24,014 nucleotides of DNA from a virus, in IMG/VR virus record IMGVR_UViG_3300042400_000089, positions 1 through 24,014 of that record; one strand, written 5' to 3'. This document shows positions 12,280-18,887 of this stretch, in pieces (position 1 is the first letter of the stretch; each line of letters opens with the position of its first letter). Under the pieces are notes generated by a model, which was not told the DNA's origin, searched no databases, and saw nothing but the letters and a program-made list of their open reading frames with translations. The translations under genes were made by a program, and so were the position numbers.

Positions 12280-13026
12280 TTATTTATCGGTTTTTGAATG
12301 ATAGTGATTGCAGGTTTTACATTTATATTGAATCCTTGTTAACCCTGTTGCAGTTACTACTTTATTATTTTTTATTAAATCATCTGATCCACACTCTGGA
12401 CAACTTCCCCTGTCTTCACCAAATATAACGCCATAATGTGTCTTTGGTTCAATATGCGCGCTTAATAATTTAAAAACCTTTTCAAGTAATACTACATCCT
12501 TTTTGCAATATTTAATCATTGCTTCCATTGCCACCTTATCCTTATTTAAAAGAATGTTTTTCCAAAGGCTATATTCTGTTTTAATCTTTTGCCCTAACCC
12601 TAAAAAATCCGCTATGTAATTCAACCTGTTAGAATTAAATCTAAACTTTTGACGCGCAACTTTTAAGGTATCAATCGTTGTATATTTTGGGAACATAGAT
12701 ATATTGTGAAATAAGCATCTTGTCCTGATCCAAGCCAAGTCAAATTTATCGCCATTGTGTCCGACCATTTCGTTAGAAACATTCGCAACCTCAATAAATT
12801 GTTCAAGCATTCGTTTATCATTTTGCTTAGCATCCCATTGCAAAGAATAAACTTCCTTTTCATCTTCCCATTTATAACAGATACAAATAATTGCACGTTC
12901 TTGAATTATGTTTGAGTAATCTATATTTTTTTTATAGCCTGCTTCCCAGAACAATCCGATATTCGGTGAAGTTTCAATATCAAAAAATAGTCTTCGGCGT
13001 TTGGTTTTTAGGTTTTTGTTTGTCAT
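12280..13026 (-). CDS. DnaQ/RNase H-like 3'-5' exonuclease with zinc ribbon
   Basis: A 248-aa protein of the DEDDy exonuclease group. ExoI is FDIET (15-19; D16, E18), ExoII NGDKFDLAWI (91-100; D96) and ExoIII YCKKDV (173-178; Y173, D177), so all four catalytic acids and the Tyr are present. After residue 200 a zinc ribbon follows, CPEC (C209, C212) and CKTC (C236, C239). This type (YprB-like, ribonuclease H superfamily) occurs alone in phages and may process DNA or RNA ends; there is no polymerase domain. The start overlaps the endolysin stop by one base. Confidence 0.88.
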   Translation of the reverse strand: MTNKNLKTKRRRLFFDIETSPNIGLFWEAGYKKNIDYSNIIQERAIICICYKWEDEKEVYSLQWDAKQNDKRMLEQFIEVANVSNEMVGHNGDKFDLAWIRTRCLFHNISMFPKYTTIDTLKVARQKFRFNSNRLNYIADFLGLGQKIKTEYSLWKNILLNKDKVAMEAMIKYCKKDVVLLEKVFKLLSAHIEPKTHYGVIFGEDRGSCPECGSDDLIKNNKVVTATGLTRIQYKCKTCNHYHSKTDK

Positions 13027-13490
13027 TAATAGGGTTTGTATTTTGTTTTTCCTGCTTCTTTATATGCTTTCAAAACTTGTTTCCTTTGCTTACCGCTACT
13101 TTCGTAGGAAACGTGAACCCAATCAGGGTTTTGATCCGTGCCAAATTCCCAAATTAATTGGTCAAATTCTAAATTGTCTTTAATAAAATTAAACACCATT
13201 TTATTAGTTACCCCGTGCGGCGTCCCGTCCATATCAATATCAATGGCTTCGCCCTGACAATGTTGGCTTGTTAATGATCCGCCGATACATTTATTTAACT
13301 CAACCGAACGATACCCAGAACTCAAATTAATAGGGCAACGAAAATTCAATCTAATAGGCTCAAAAACCTTTTCAGCTAATAATCTAAAGTTTGCAATATG
13401 CGCCTCTGTTGGCATATTTGATATGCCGTTGCGCTTTGCTGATTCGCTTCTAATTACTTCTGATAAATCTAAGTGTTCACTTAACTTCAT
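13026..13490 (-). CDS. M15-family peptidoglycan peptidase (endolysin)
   Basis: A 154-aa D-Ala-D-Ala carboxypeptidase-like enzyme of the VanY/M15A type. SSGYRS (57-62) is followed by the zinc motif SQHCQGEAID (75-84, ligands H77 and D84), and WVHV supplies the third ligand H126. It would cleave peptidoglycan cross-links at lysis. There is no signal peptide, so it needs a holin to reach the periplasm; holin-like genes lie just upstream. ATG 13490 (MKLSEHL) is preferred over a TTG three codons before it. C-terminal KAGKTKYKP-type basic residues may aid cell-wall binding. Confidence 0.92.
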   Translation of the reverse strand: MKLSEHLDLSEVIRSESAKRNGISNMPTEAHIANFRLLAEKVFEPIRLNFRCPINLSSGYRSVELNKCIGGSLTSQHCQGEAIDIDMDGTPHGVTNKMVFNFIKDNLEFDQLIWEFGTDQNPDWVHVSYESSGKQRKQVLKAYKEAGKTKYKPY

Positions 13491-13530
13491 AAAATACAAT
13501 TAAATAAATAAAATAATGTTGATATATATA

Positions 13531-13551
13531 AAATGCTAATTATAGTTAGCA
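13531..13551 (-). terminator. Possible weak terminator between holin and endolysin
   Basis: TGCTAA (13534-13539) and TTAGCA (13546-13551) form a 6-bp stem with a 6-nt loop, followed on the minus strand by TTTT then AT-rich DNA. It is AT-rich and weak, so partial termination or a mere AT palindrome are both possible. Confidence 0.35.
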
Positions 13552-13565
13552 CCCTTTTTTCGTAA

Positions 13566-13781
13566 TTAGTCATTCTTTTTAAATATCTTTTCAGCCGTTG
13601 TTAAACCTAAACATCCAAAAGCTAAAGCAGATACGGCATAAACTAATGCCTTGCTCGGCGCTTTACTTAATTCACTAAAACTATTATGATACATTGTAAC
13701 GCATAGGGCTATAACGCATAATAATCCACATAAACGCTTCATACTTAATCTGCCATTGTCTTCTGTAAAAAATTGTTTCAT
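13566..13781 (-). CDS. Holin-like two-helix membrane protein
   Basis: A 71-aa protein. After a polar start (MKQFFTEDNGRLSMKRL) come two hydrophobic helices, CGLLCVIALCVTMYH (about 18-32) and ALVYAVSALAFGCLGLTTA (about 45-63), and a Lys-rich tail KIFKKND. Size, two helices and position two genes from the endolysin suit a class II holin; similar 'FFxEDNGRxSxKRLCGxLC' proteins are found in Bacteroidota phages. A general membrane protein cannot be excluded. Its ATG shares a base with the stop of the upstream gene (TAATG). Confidence 0.7.
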   Translation of the reverse strand: MKQFFTEDNGRLSMKRLCGLLCVIALCVTMYHNSFSELSKAPSKALVYAVSALAFGCLGLTTAEKIFKKND

Positions 13782-14176
13782 TATTTTAAACTTTGAAATT
13801 GTAAAACTATTATTGCTATTAAAATTATCTTTTGCGCAAAGTCGTACTTTTTGTCTTTTTGGACTTCGGTTTCTCTTGCGTAATAAGTGTTTCTATTTGC
13901 TTCATATTTCCATTTCCAATCATAGAACGAATCTTTGACCAAAAATATTGTATTGTATAAGCTATCATATTGCGAACGTTTTATTTTTAAACTATCCTTT
14001 GTTAAACTTAAATCCTGATTGAATTTATTAAAAGTTTTATTAATCTGTTCTCCCTGTTTTAAAGTCATTATAACAACTGTATCTTCGCCTATCTTTTTAG
14101 TAATTGGATATTGGCAGTAACATAAATTTGCCACCGGTATCAATACTAACAGAATCCAACTTGCTTTTAACTTCAT
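13781..14176 (-). CDS. Exported coiled-coil protein, possible spanin
   Basis: A 131-aa protein with an N-terminal signal sequence (MKLKASWILLVLIPVANLCYCQ, Cys at 19 and 21), a middle charged coiled region (KKIGEDTVVIMTLKQGEQINKTFNKF, then KDSLKIKRSQYDSLYNT), and a short hydrophobic end IILIAIIVLQF (about 117-127). N-terminal export or lipid anchor plus C-terminal membrane helix is the layout of a unimolecular spanin, which links inner and outer membrane and fuses them at lysis. The lipobox is poor (ANLC or LCYC), so this is a hypothesis. Its start overlaps the upstream lipoprotein gene by 80 nt in another frame. Confidence 0.65.
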   Translation of the reverse strand: MKLKASWILLVLIPVANLCYCQYPITKKIGEDTVVIMTLKQGEQINKTFNKFNQDLSLTKDSLKIKRSQYDSLYNTIFLVKDSFYDWKWKYEANRNTYYARETEVQKDKKYDFAQKIILIAIIVLQFQSLK

Positions 14177-14414
14177 TTAATTCAATTTTTAAATCTTTAA
14201 TTTCACCCTTCATTGAAACTATTGTTGCAACTGCTTTGGTAACTAATTCAGCTTCTTTCTTTGTTGCTGCCTCCTGAACCAGAACTGATCTATTATTTGT
14301 TTGTCTAACTTTTGACATAAGTTGTTCAAACTCACGCTCTTGTATAAGTTCATCACTTGTTTTTTGTGCTGATACACTACATCCAAATAAGAATAGAATC
14401 AATAAATATTTCAT
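14097..14414 (-). CDS. Putative lipoprotein with coiled coil
   Basis: A 105-aa protein starting MKYLLILFLFGCSVSAQ, a short signal with an acceptable lipobox (LFGC, Cys12), so likely lipid-anchored in the outer or inner membrane. Residues about 45-90 form a charged coiled coil (TKKEAELVTKAVATIVSMKGEIKDLKIELNEVKSKLDSV). The gene sits in the lysis region and overlaps the next by 80 nt, reminiscent of overlapping spanin gene pairs. An o-spanin or a virion-associated lipoprotein are alternatives. The Gram-negative host fits an outer-membrane target. Confidence 0.65.
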   Translation of the reverse strand: MKYLLILFLFGCSVSAQKTSDELIQEREFEQLMSKVRQTNNRSVLVQEAATKKEAELVTKAVATIVSMKGEIKDLKIELNEVKSKLDSVSIDTGGKFMLLPISNY

Positions 14415-14716
14415 TATTTAATTTTTTGAATCTTACCTAATTGCTCTAATGTTGAAAGTTTAGTTGTAGCTGAAGCCAATGATGAATCGCAACGGCGCAG
14501 AGCGTCGCTTACCAAATCAACACGGCTTTCTAATTTTTCAATCTTGCGACCTTGCCCTTCAATCTGATTATTAAACGTGCCGCGTATGTCAATATATAAA
14601 ACTGAAATTCCAATAATTACTAAAAACATAGTGCCAACCACAGGGTTTTTACTAAAGTCTTTAAAACTTATTGGAAGCGGATTTGCTGAAACGTCTAATT
14701 TTTTACTCGTTGCCAT
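14414..14716 (-). CDS. Membrane-anchored coiled-coil protein
   Basis: A 100-aa protein with one transmembrane segment, NPVVGTMFLVIIGISVLYIDI (24-44), and a coiled-coil tail (QIEGQGRKIEKLESRVDLVSDALRRCDSSLASATTKLSTLEQLG). The layout is similar to i-spanins and to small phage membrane proteins next to lysis genes. Its stop and the next ATG share one base, so these genes are translated together. The function is inferred from neighbourhood alone. Confidence 0.65.
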   Translation of the reverse strand: MATSKKLDVSANPLPISFKDFSKNPVVGTMFLVIIGISVLYIDIRGTFNNQIEGQGRKIEKLESRVDLVSDALRRCDSSLASATTKLSTLEQLGKIQKIK

Positions 14717-14725
14717 TAAATATGA

Positions 14726-15274
14726 TTATAACTTTAAATAGAATCCGAAGCCATAATTCACGGATTGACCTGTTTTTAAATTTAAGCCAAGTAAAGCCCT
14801 ATCCTTGACCTTTAGCATTGCGCCTATGCCTACCCCTTGCAAAGACTTATCCTGTCTTAAATCGGCTAATACGCCCAAATAAAGGGCATTTTTAGGCTTG
14901 GGGGTGATTGTCCTTGTTTGTATTATTGTTTTTTCGCTTAAATTAGCGCTGAATCCCCTGCCAATGATCCTGTTCTGGGTAATCGTATCTTGAATAAATA
15001 CGACATTGTTCGTATCTAAGCGAATCGTATCTAAATACGAATAAACACGGCTATAATCAGATACTATTTTTATTGTATCGTGAACGGGGATAAATACAGA
15101 ATCGGTTTCAATGATATACGAATATATATCACTTCCCTTTTTGTATTTAGTAAAAGTTTTTTGTTGGTAAAGAGTATCTGTCTTTACAATAACTGAACTT
15201 TTATAAGTTGGATTTGTAATTAAAAATAAAATAACTACAACCAATAAGACTGCAATTACAAAATTTTTAATCAT
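14726..15274 (-). CDS. Membrane-anchored phage protein, DUF6808-like
   Basis: A 182-aa protein with an N-terminal helix (MIKNFVIAVLLVVVILFLITN) and no cleavable signal. The middle part is rich in 'DTIxxxxDT' strands (FIPVHDTIKIV, LDTIRLDTNN), and the end NALYLGVLADLRQDKSLQGVGIGAMLKVKDRALLGLNLKTG to FYLKL resembles alternating beta strands of a small barrel or sandwich. I connect it with a DUF6808-like family of Bacteroidota phages in the lysis region, function unproved. It overlaps the 59-aa gene by 8 nt. Confidence 0.65.
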   Translation of the reverse strand: MIKNFVIAVLLVVVILFLITNPTYKSSVIVKTDTLYQQKTFTKYKKGSDIYSYIIETDSVFIPVHDTIKIVSDYSRVYSYLDTIRLDTNNVVFIQDTITQNRIIGRGFSANLSEKTIIQTRTITPKPKNALYLGVLADLRQDKSLQGVGIGAMLKVKDRALLGLNLKTGQSVNYGFGFYLKL

Positions 15275-15446
15275 CTTTTACTTTTTTAGTTGCGTTATAG
15301 TAATAGCGAATAGCCATCACCCCAGATATAATTGCAATCAAACCGGCAAATAAAGTAACTACGGGTTGAATTGTTGAAATACTTACAATAGCGCTTAAAA
15401 CGCTTATTCCTGTGCCTATGTCGGCTTGATTGCTATGCGGTGTCAT
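15267..15446 (-). CDS. Small hydrophobic protein, holin candidate (59 aa)
   Basis: An ATG-started ORF directly adjacent to the upstream stop (TAAATG) and overlapping the next gene by 8 nt. The protein starts MTPHSNQADIGTGISVLSA, then has a long hydrophobic stretch (about 11-47, including VVTLFAGLIAIISGVMAI) and ends RYYYNATKKVKDD. This is the pattern of small phage holins: one or two helices with a positively charged cytoplasmic tail. It is easily missed because of its length. The exact fit between two genes strongly supports it as real; the holin function is inferred. Confidence 0.75.
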   Translation of the reverse strand: MTPHSNQADIGTGISVLSAIVSISTIQPVVTLFAGLIAIISGVMAIRYYYNATKKVKDD

Positions 15447-15587
15447 TTAATCTTTTTTTTCTTCTTTTGGCGCTTGTTCTTCTTGAATTTGCTTAAACCA
15501 TTGTAATAAAGGCACGCCATATTTTGTTGGAAGTTCTTGACAAAATTGTTTTAGTTCTGTTAATTGTTCTTCGTTCAAAGTAATCAT
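15447..15587 (-). CDS. Small charged helical protein (46 aa)
   Basis: MITLNEEQLTELKQFCQELPTKYG followed by VPLLQWFKQIQEEQ and a charged tail PKEEKKD. I used ATG 15587, which follows an A-rich AAAATAAACACT leader; a longer frame from 15641 would overlap the upstream gene. It is soluble and helical, and directly adjoins the holin candidate (TAAATG). It may be a regulator or anti-holin-type partner of the next gene, but nothing in the sequence proves this. Confidence 0.55.
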   Translation of the reverse strand: MITLNEEQLTELKQFCQELPTKYGVPLLQWFKQIQEEQAPKEEKKD

Positions 15588-15621
15588 AGTGTTTATTTTA
15601 AAGTTAATAATATTAGTAAAA

Positions 15622-15873
15622 TTAATACTTTTTTGTATCAATAATCATTTTTTTGTATTCTTCAATTACTTCAGGTGTCCAAATTGCATTTGCTATTGCT
15701 TGTACTTTTAAATCTTCATTTATAATATCATCACCCGGTAATATAACGTGTCTATGATATGTTTTTGCAATTTCTACACCATTTTTTTCAATGATTGTAG
15801 CATTTCTTACTTGAATAGAATTATTTTCTGTTACTTCAATTTTGTCAATAATGTTTTTTTCTGTTAATGCCAT
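15622..15873 (-). CDS. Conserved small protein downstream of tail fibre (83 aa)
   Basis: ATG 15873 (MALTEKNIIDKIEV) gives an 83-aa protein with the pattern ALTEKxxIDKIEVxENxSIQVRxATxIEKNGxEIAxTYHRHVxxPGDD and a C-terminal VWTPEVI-like end (IWTPEVIEEYKKM). This type is found next to tail-fibre genes in diverse tailed phages, so it is probably a tail or adhesion-associated protein of unknown role. It starts 10 nt after the fibre stop. Confidence 0.72.
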   Translation of the reverse strand: MALTEKNIIDKIEVTENNSIQVRNATIIEKNGVEIAKTYHRHVILPGDDIINEDLKVQAIANAIWTPEVIEEYKKMIIDTKKY

Positions 15874-15883
15874 TTTTATATTT

Positions 15884-17773
15884 TTAAACGTAATAAAATC
15901 CTTGTAATTGAATATACAATGAACCACCTGAATAACCATTTCTTAAAAGACCTGCATAATATGTTTTATTAGCTATTTCATTATTAAATGAATTTTGTGT
16001 TCCATTCAATGCCGTTCCACCTGCGTCAGGTGTAAAAAATATTGAAATTAAAGAACTTGATTTGTAATATCCTTCTGTCCTTGCAATAGTAACTAATGAA
16101 TAACCACAAGTAAAAGGAAGTCCTGAAATAACTAATGATGAAGCATCTTGTGTTGTATTTGTAGAACTAAATGTCATTTCAATACTATAATTTACAATAT
16201 TACCGATTTTTGTATATCTACCTGCCCTAACACTATAAGAAACAGTACCTAATAAATTAATTGAAGGTGTAAAAGTTCCTTCTTCATAATCATCTAAAGA
16301 ATTAGCATCTGCGGTATCACCATTAAATTGTATTCCTTTTTTTTCAAGTCTTAAATATCCTTCAGGACTAATTAAAAGCCTTTTTTCACCTGCGGTTTCG
16401 TCAAAAATATAAAATCCATTTCCACCGCCTGAAATTGAACCACCACTACCAATTGAATATGTACGACCGCTTGTACTTGAATTTACAAATCTTAATTGCG
16501 TATTTGATTGCGTTGATTCTAATAAAGCTAATAAACCAACTGTTGTACTATATGCGTGAATTGGCGAAGAAGGTGTTGAAATACCAAAACCAACATTTCC
16601 TCTAAATACTGCACTATATCCTAAGCCCGTTCCGTCACCAAAAGTACCAACGTCTAATATTGACCTTGTTGCACCTAATGAAGCGGCAAAGTTTGAATAA
16701 TTTGTTGGTGCATTAATTTTTAAAACACTTGCATTTGTACCCCCGCCGTCATCTGACCTTGCGTCAAAAAATGGACTTGGACTTGTTATTGTTTGTCTAA
16801 TTTCAATTTTAGAATTTGGTGAAGTTGAAATTCCTAAACCAAAATTTCCTGTTGAACGAACAATTGTCAAAGGTGTCGCTAATAAAGAACCTGCATCTGT
16901 ATATGTTCTTAAAAAGAAATTTGCACCTGCATTTGAACCTGATTCTGTTCCTGAAACTTCTAAATTTATTCTATTGCTATTGTCAGAACGGAAACTTAAA
17001 GTTTTTGCAACAGAAACGTTTGCGTCTAAATTAGCAATTAATGCTGAAGCAGCGCCGTCAATATGAAACTTTGTTGTAGGGTTTGCAATACCAATTCCAA
17101 ATTCCCCTGTTTGTAAAACTGAAATTAATTCAGCACTATTTGCTTCGCTAAATATTCTAAATCTATGGTCTGATTGAACGTTGCCGATTGACCATTTGTT
17201 TGTACCCGCACTTGCAAAACCTAAATAAGCATTGTTTGTTGAAGTTCCGTTTATGCGTCCAATAATTCCTGAACCGAAAACGTCCAATGCAGTTGTTGGC
17301 GCATTTGTACCTAAACCTAATCTGTTATTAGTATCGTCCCAAAAGAAGTTTGCGTTGTCTTGTAATAAAGCACCTGAAGCACCTATAAATCCAACTGAAC
17401 CCGTTGTTAATGCAGTCGTAATTGTTAAGGTCGCAACTGAACCGACTAAATTAATAGTTCCGTCAAATCCATTCGCGTCGTTAAACACCAAAGAAGATAC
17501 AATGTTTGGTGACAATTCAACGTATGCGCTTGTACCTGTATTCCAACGATACAAAATGTTTGTATCTAAGGCAATATAAATTGTATCTGCAACACCAACC
17601 AAAGGGAATGCCGCAAGGTTTGCGTATTCCTCAACTGTACCTGTAAACAAAGACGCCATTTGTGAAAGCGTAATTTTTTTACTTATACCTGTTGTTGGGT
17701 CGCCTATAATTGTTAAATCTGATAAATCAGGCGCAAGTTCTGTCGCTAATTGATTAATTTTTTTTGATTCCAT
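15884..17773 (-). CDS. Tail fibre / receptor-binding protein
   Basis: A 629-aa protein; ATG 17773 shares one base with the upstream TAA. The N-terminal part (1-140) carries a short attachment domain (SKKITLSQMASLF, then a YRWNTGTSAYVEL strand pair). Residues 151-407 contain four copies of a repeat of the GxxGxGIxxPTxxxxI type, at about 151-166, 224-239, 310-325 and 393-407, each followed by variable sequence; this is common in long beta-structured fibres. The C-terminus has LDDYEEGTFTP and GRYTKIGNIVNYSIEMTF, then a GLPF motif, as in many receptor-binding tips. No peptidase S74 chaperone is seen, and no depolymerase motif. Confidence 0.88.
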   Translation of the reverse strand: MESKKINQLATELAPDLSDLTIIGDPTTGISKKITLSQMASLFTGTVEEYANLAAFPLVGVADTIYIALDTNILYRWNTGTSAYVELSPNIVSSLVFNDANGFDGTINLVGSVATLTITTALTTGSVGFIGASGALLQDNANFFWDDTNNRLGLGTNAPTTALDVFGSGIIGRINGTSTNNAYLGFASAGTNKWSIGNVQSDHRFRIFSEANSAELISVLQTGEFGIGIANPTTKFHIDGAASALIANLDANVSVAKTLSFRSDNSNRINLEVSGTESGSNAGANFFLRTYTDAGSLLATPLTIVRSTGNFGLGISTSPNSKIEIRQTITSPSPFFDARSDDGGGTNASVLKINAPTNYSNFAASLGATRSILDVGTFGDGTGLGYSAVFRGNVGFGISTPSSPIHAYSTTVGLLALLESTQSNTQLRFVNSSTSGRTYSIGSGGSISGGGNGFYIFDETAGEKRLLISPEGYLRLEKKGIQFNGDTADANSLDDYEEGTFTPSINLLGTVSYSVRAGRYTKIGNIVNYSIEMTFSSTNTTQDASSLVISGLPFTCGYSLVTIARTEGYYKSSSLISIFFTPDAGGTALNGTQNSFNNEIANKTYYAGLLRNGYSGGSLYIQLQGFYYV

Positions 17774-18222
17774 TAAAAAGTATAATTTGAAGGTACTTGA
17801 CACCTATTGTTAATAAATGGCACGGTTAATGTTGCATCTAATTTTACGCCTGCTAATAAATCAGGATCGCTTTCTGTGTAAAATGTAACGGGTAAGTTTT
17901 GACTTAATGTCCAAGTTACAATAGAATAATCTTCTGGGTATCTTAACTGCGCCACTACATCACCCGCAACCTGTGTCATATCTGATAAAACTTCCGTTTC
18001 ATTTGTTTCTTCCATAAGCATACGATCCATAAAGTAAAGACTAAATGAAAAAGCTATTTCCTTAGCGCCATAATTTGCACCCGTTAACGTAAAAAACATA
18101 GCAGGATAAGTTACCTCGCCATTGCTTAAACGTTCCCAGACATCACCAAAATAGACGTAATTAATTTGCTCGTGGTCGTTGCCTATCTTTGTTAATTCTT
18201 TCACTATTTGATTTAGTGTCAT
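17773..18222 (-). CDS. Tail terminator/completion-like protein
   Basis: A 149-aa protein starting MTLNQIVKELTKIGNDHEQINYVYFGDVWERL, then a YPAMFFTLTGANY strand, SFSLYFMDRM and an acidic NETEVLSDMTQVAGDVVAQL helix. This resembles a Bacteroidota-phage family that I link with tail terminators or head-tail joining proteins; the alpha-beta order and length agree. It lies between the connector and the fibre. It overlaps a possible 42-aa ORF by 62 nt. Confidence 0.72.
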   Translation of the reverse strand: MTLNQIVKELTKIGNDHEQINYVYFGDVWERLSNGEVTYPAMFFTLTGANYGAKEIAFSFSLYFMDRMLMEETNETEVLSDMTQVAGDVVAQLRYPEDYSIVTWTLSQNLPVTFYTESDPDLLAGVKLDATLTVPFINNRCQVPSNYTF

Positions 18223-18289
18223 TCTTTTTTGCTTTTTCCAAATAAACTTTTAGTTTAGTTTGGTTTTTTATTGTTACTTGTTTACTCAT
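18161..18289 (-). CDS. Possible small overlapping gene (42 aa)
   Basis: An ATG ORF starting 4 nt after the connector stop and reading MSKQVTIKNQTKLKVYLEKAKKN, ending in a basic tail. It occupies the otherwise empty 70 nt between the connector and the tail-terminator gene, then overlaps the latter by 62 nt in another frame. The close fit to the upstream stop supports it; the long overlap and lack of a recognised family weigh against it. Low confidence. Confidence 0.3.
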   Translation of the reverse strand: MSKQVTIKNQTKLKVYLEKAKKNDTKSNSERINKDRQRPRAN

Positions 18290-18292
18290 ATA

Positions 18293-18886
18293 TTAGCAGC
18301 AACCAATATTTCCCTGATACCTTTCTTCAAAAGTTTTTTTATTCTTTCCCTCATAGTCATCATTGCAACAAGCATCACCTAAATACATTGAAACCGTGTA
18401 ACCCTCATTGTCAGGTTTAATTGAATCAATCCCGCTACCAAAGTTTAAATAATTAGGATAAGAAGCATTGTTTTGTTTCAGGTACTTTATTAATCTTTGT
18501 TTATAAAATTCTGCTCTTGCTCTGTATCTATTTGCCACGTCAATCATATCCTGCATTGAAGGGCTTTCCTGATTCTCGCCTGTCTTTCTTATTAAACCCT
18601 TATTGTAAAACTGATATGATAAACCTTGTGGAAGCTCTGACATAACAAAATAAATCAAACAATCTACAATGTAGTCGTCTAATAAAGTTGTTTGTAATTG
18701 CGTATATGTATTTGCATCTACTGCCGTTTGTAATTCATTGTACAATGCCGAACCTAAAGCAGGCAAAATATACATATCTTGCGCGGTCTTAATTTCAGGC
18801 AATACTAATTTTTCTTCTACGTTAGCGTGAAGCCCTGTTCTATCTTTAATAGATTGTACTGATATGAATAATGTGTTTTTGCTCAT
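18293..18886 (-). CDS. Head-tail connector-like protein (DUF6712-like)
   Basis: A 197-aa mostly helical protein: MSKNTLFISVQSIKDRTGLHANVEEKLVLPEIKTAQDMYILPALGSALYNEL, then a hydrophobic LLDDYIVDCLIYFVMSELP and MIDVANRYRARAEFYKQRLIKYLKQN. The order of elements and position right after the portal gene fit the DUF6712 family, head-tail adaptors of Bacteroidota phages. A Cys-rich C-terminus (DACCND, IGCC) is unusual and could bind metal or form disulfides. It starts 1 nt after the portal stop. Confidence 0.75.
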   Translation of the reverse strand: MSKNTLFISVQSIKDRTGLHANVEEKLVLPEIKTAQDMYILPALGSALYNELQTAVDANTYTQLQTTLLDDYIVDCLIYFVMSELPQGLSYQFYNKGLIRKTGENQESPSMQDMIDVANRYRARAEFYKQRLIKYLKQNNASYPNYLNFGSGIDSIKPDNEGYTVSMYLGDACCNDDYEGKNKKTFEERYQGNIGCC

Positions 18887-18887
18887 T

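Noticed and set aside
17232-17579. Plus-strand frame of 115 codons inside the fibre gene
   Set aside because: Opposite strand of the repeat-rich fibre; its residues mirror the repeat and no independent signal exists.
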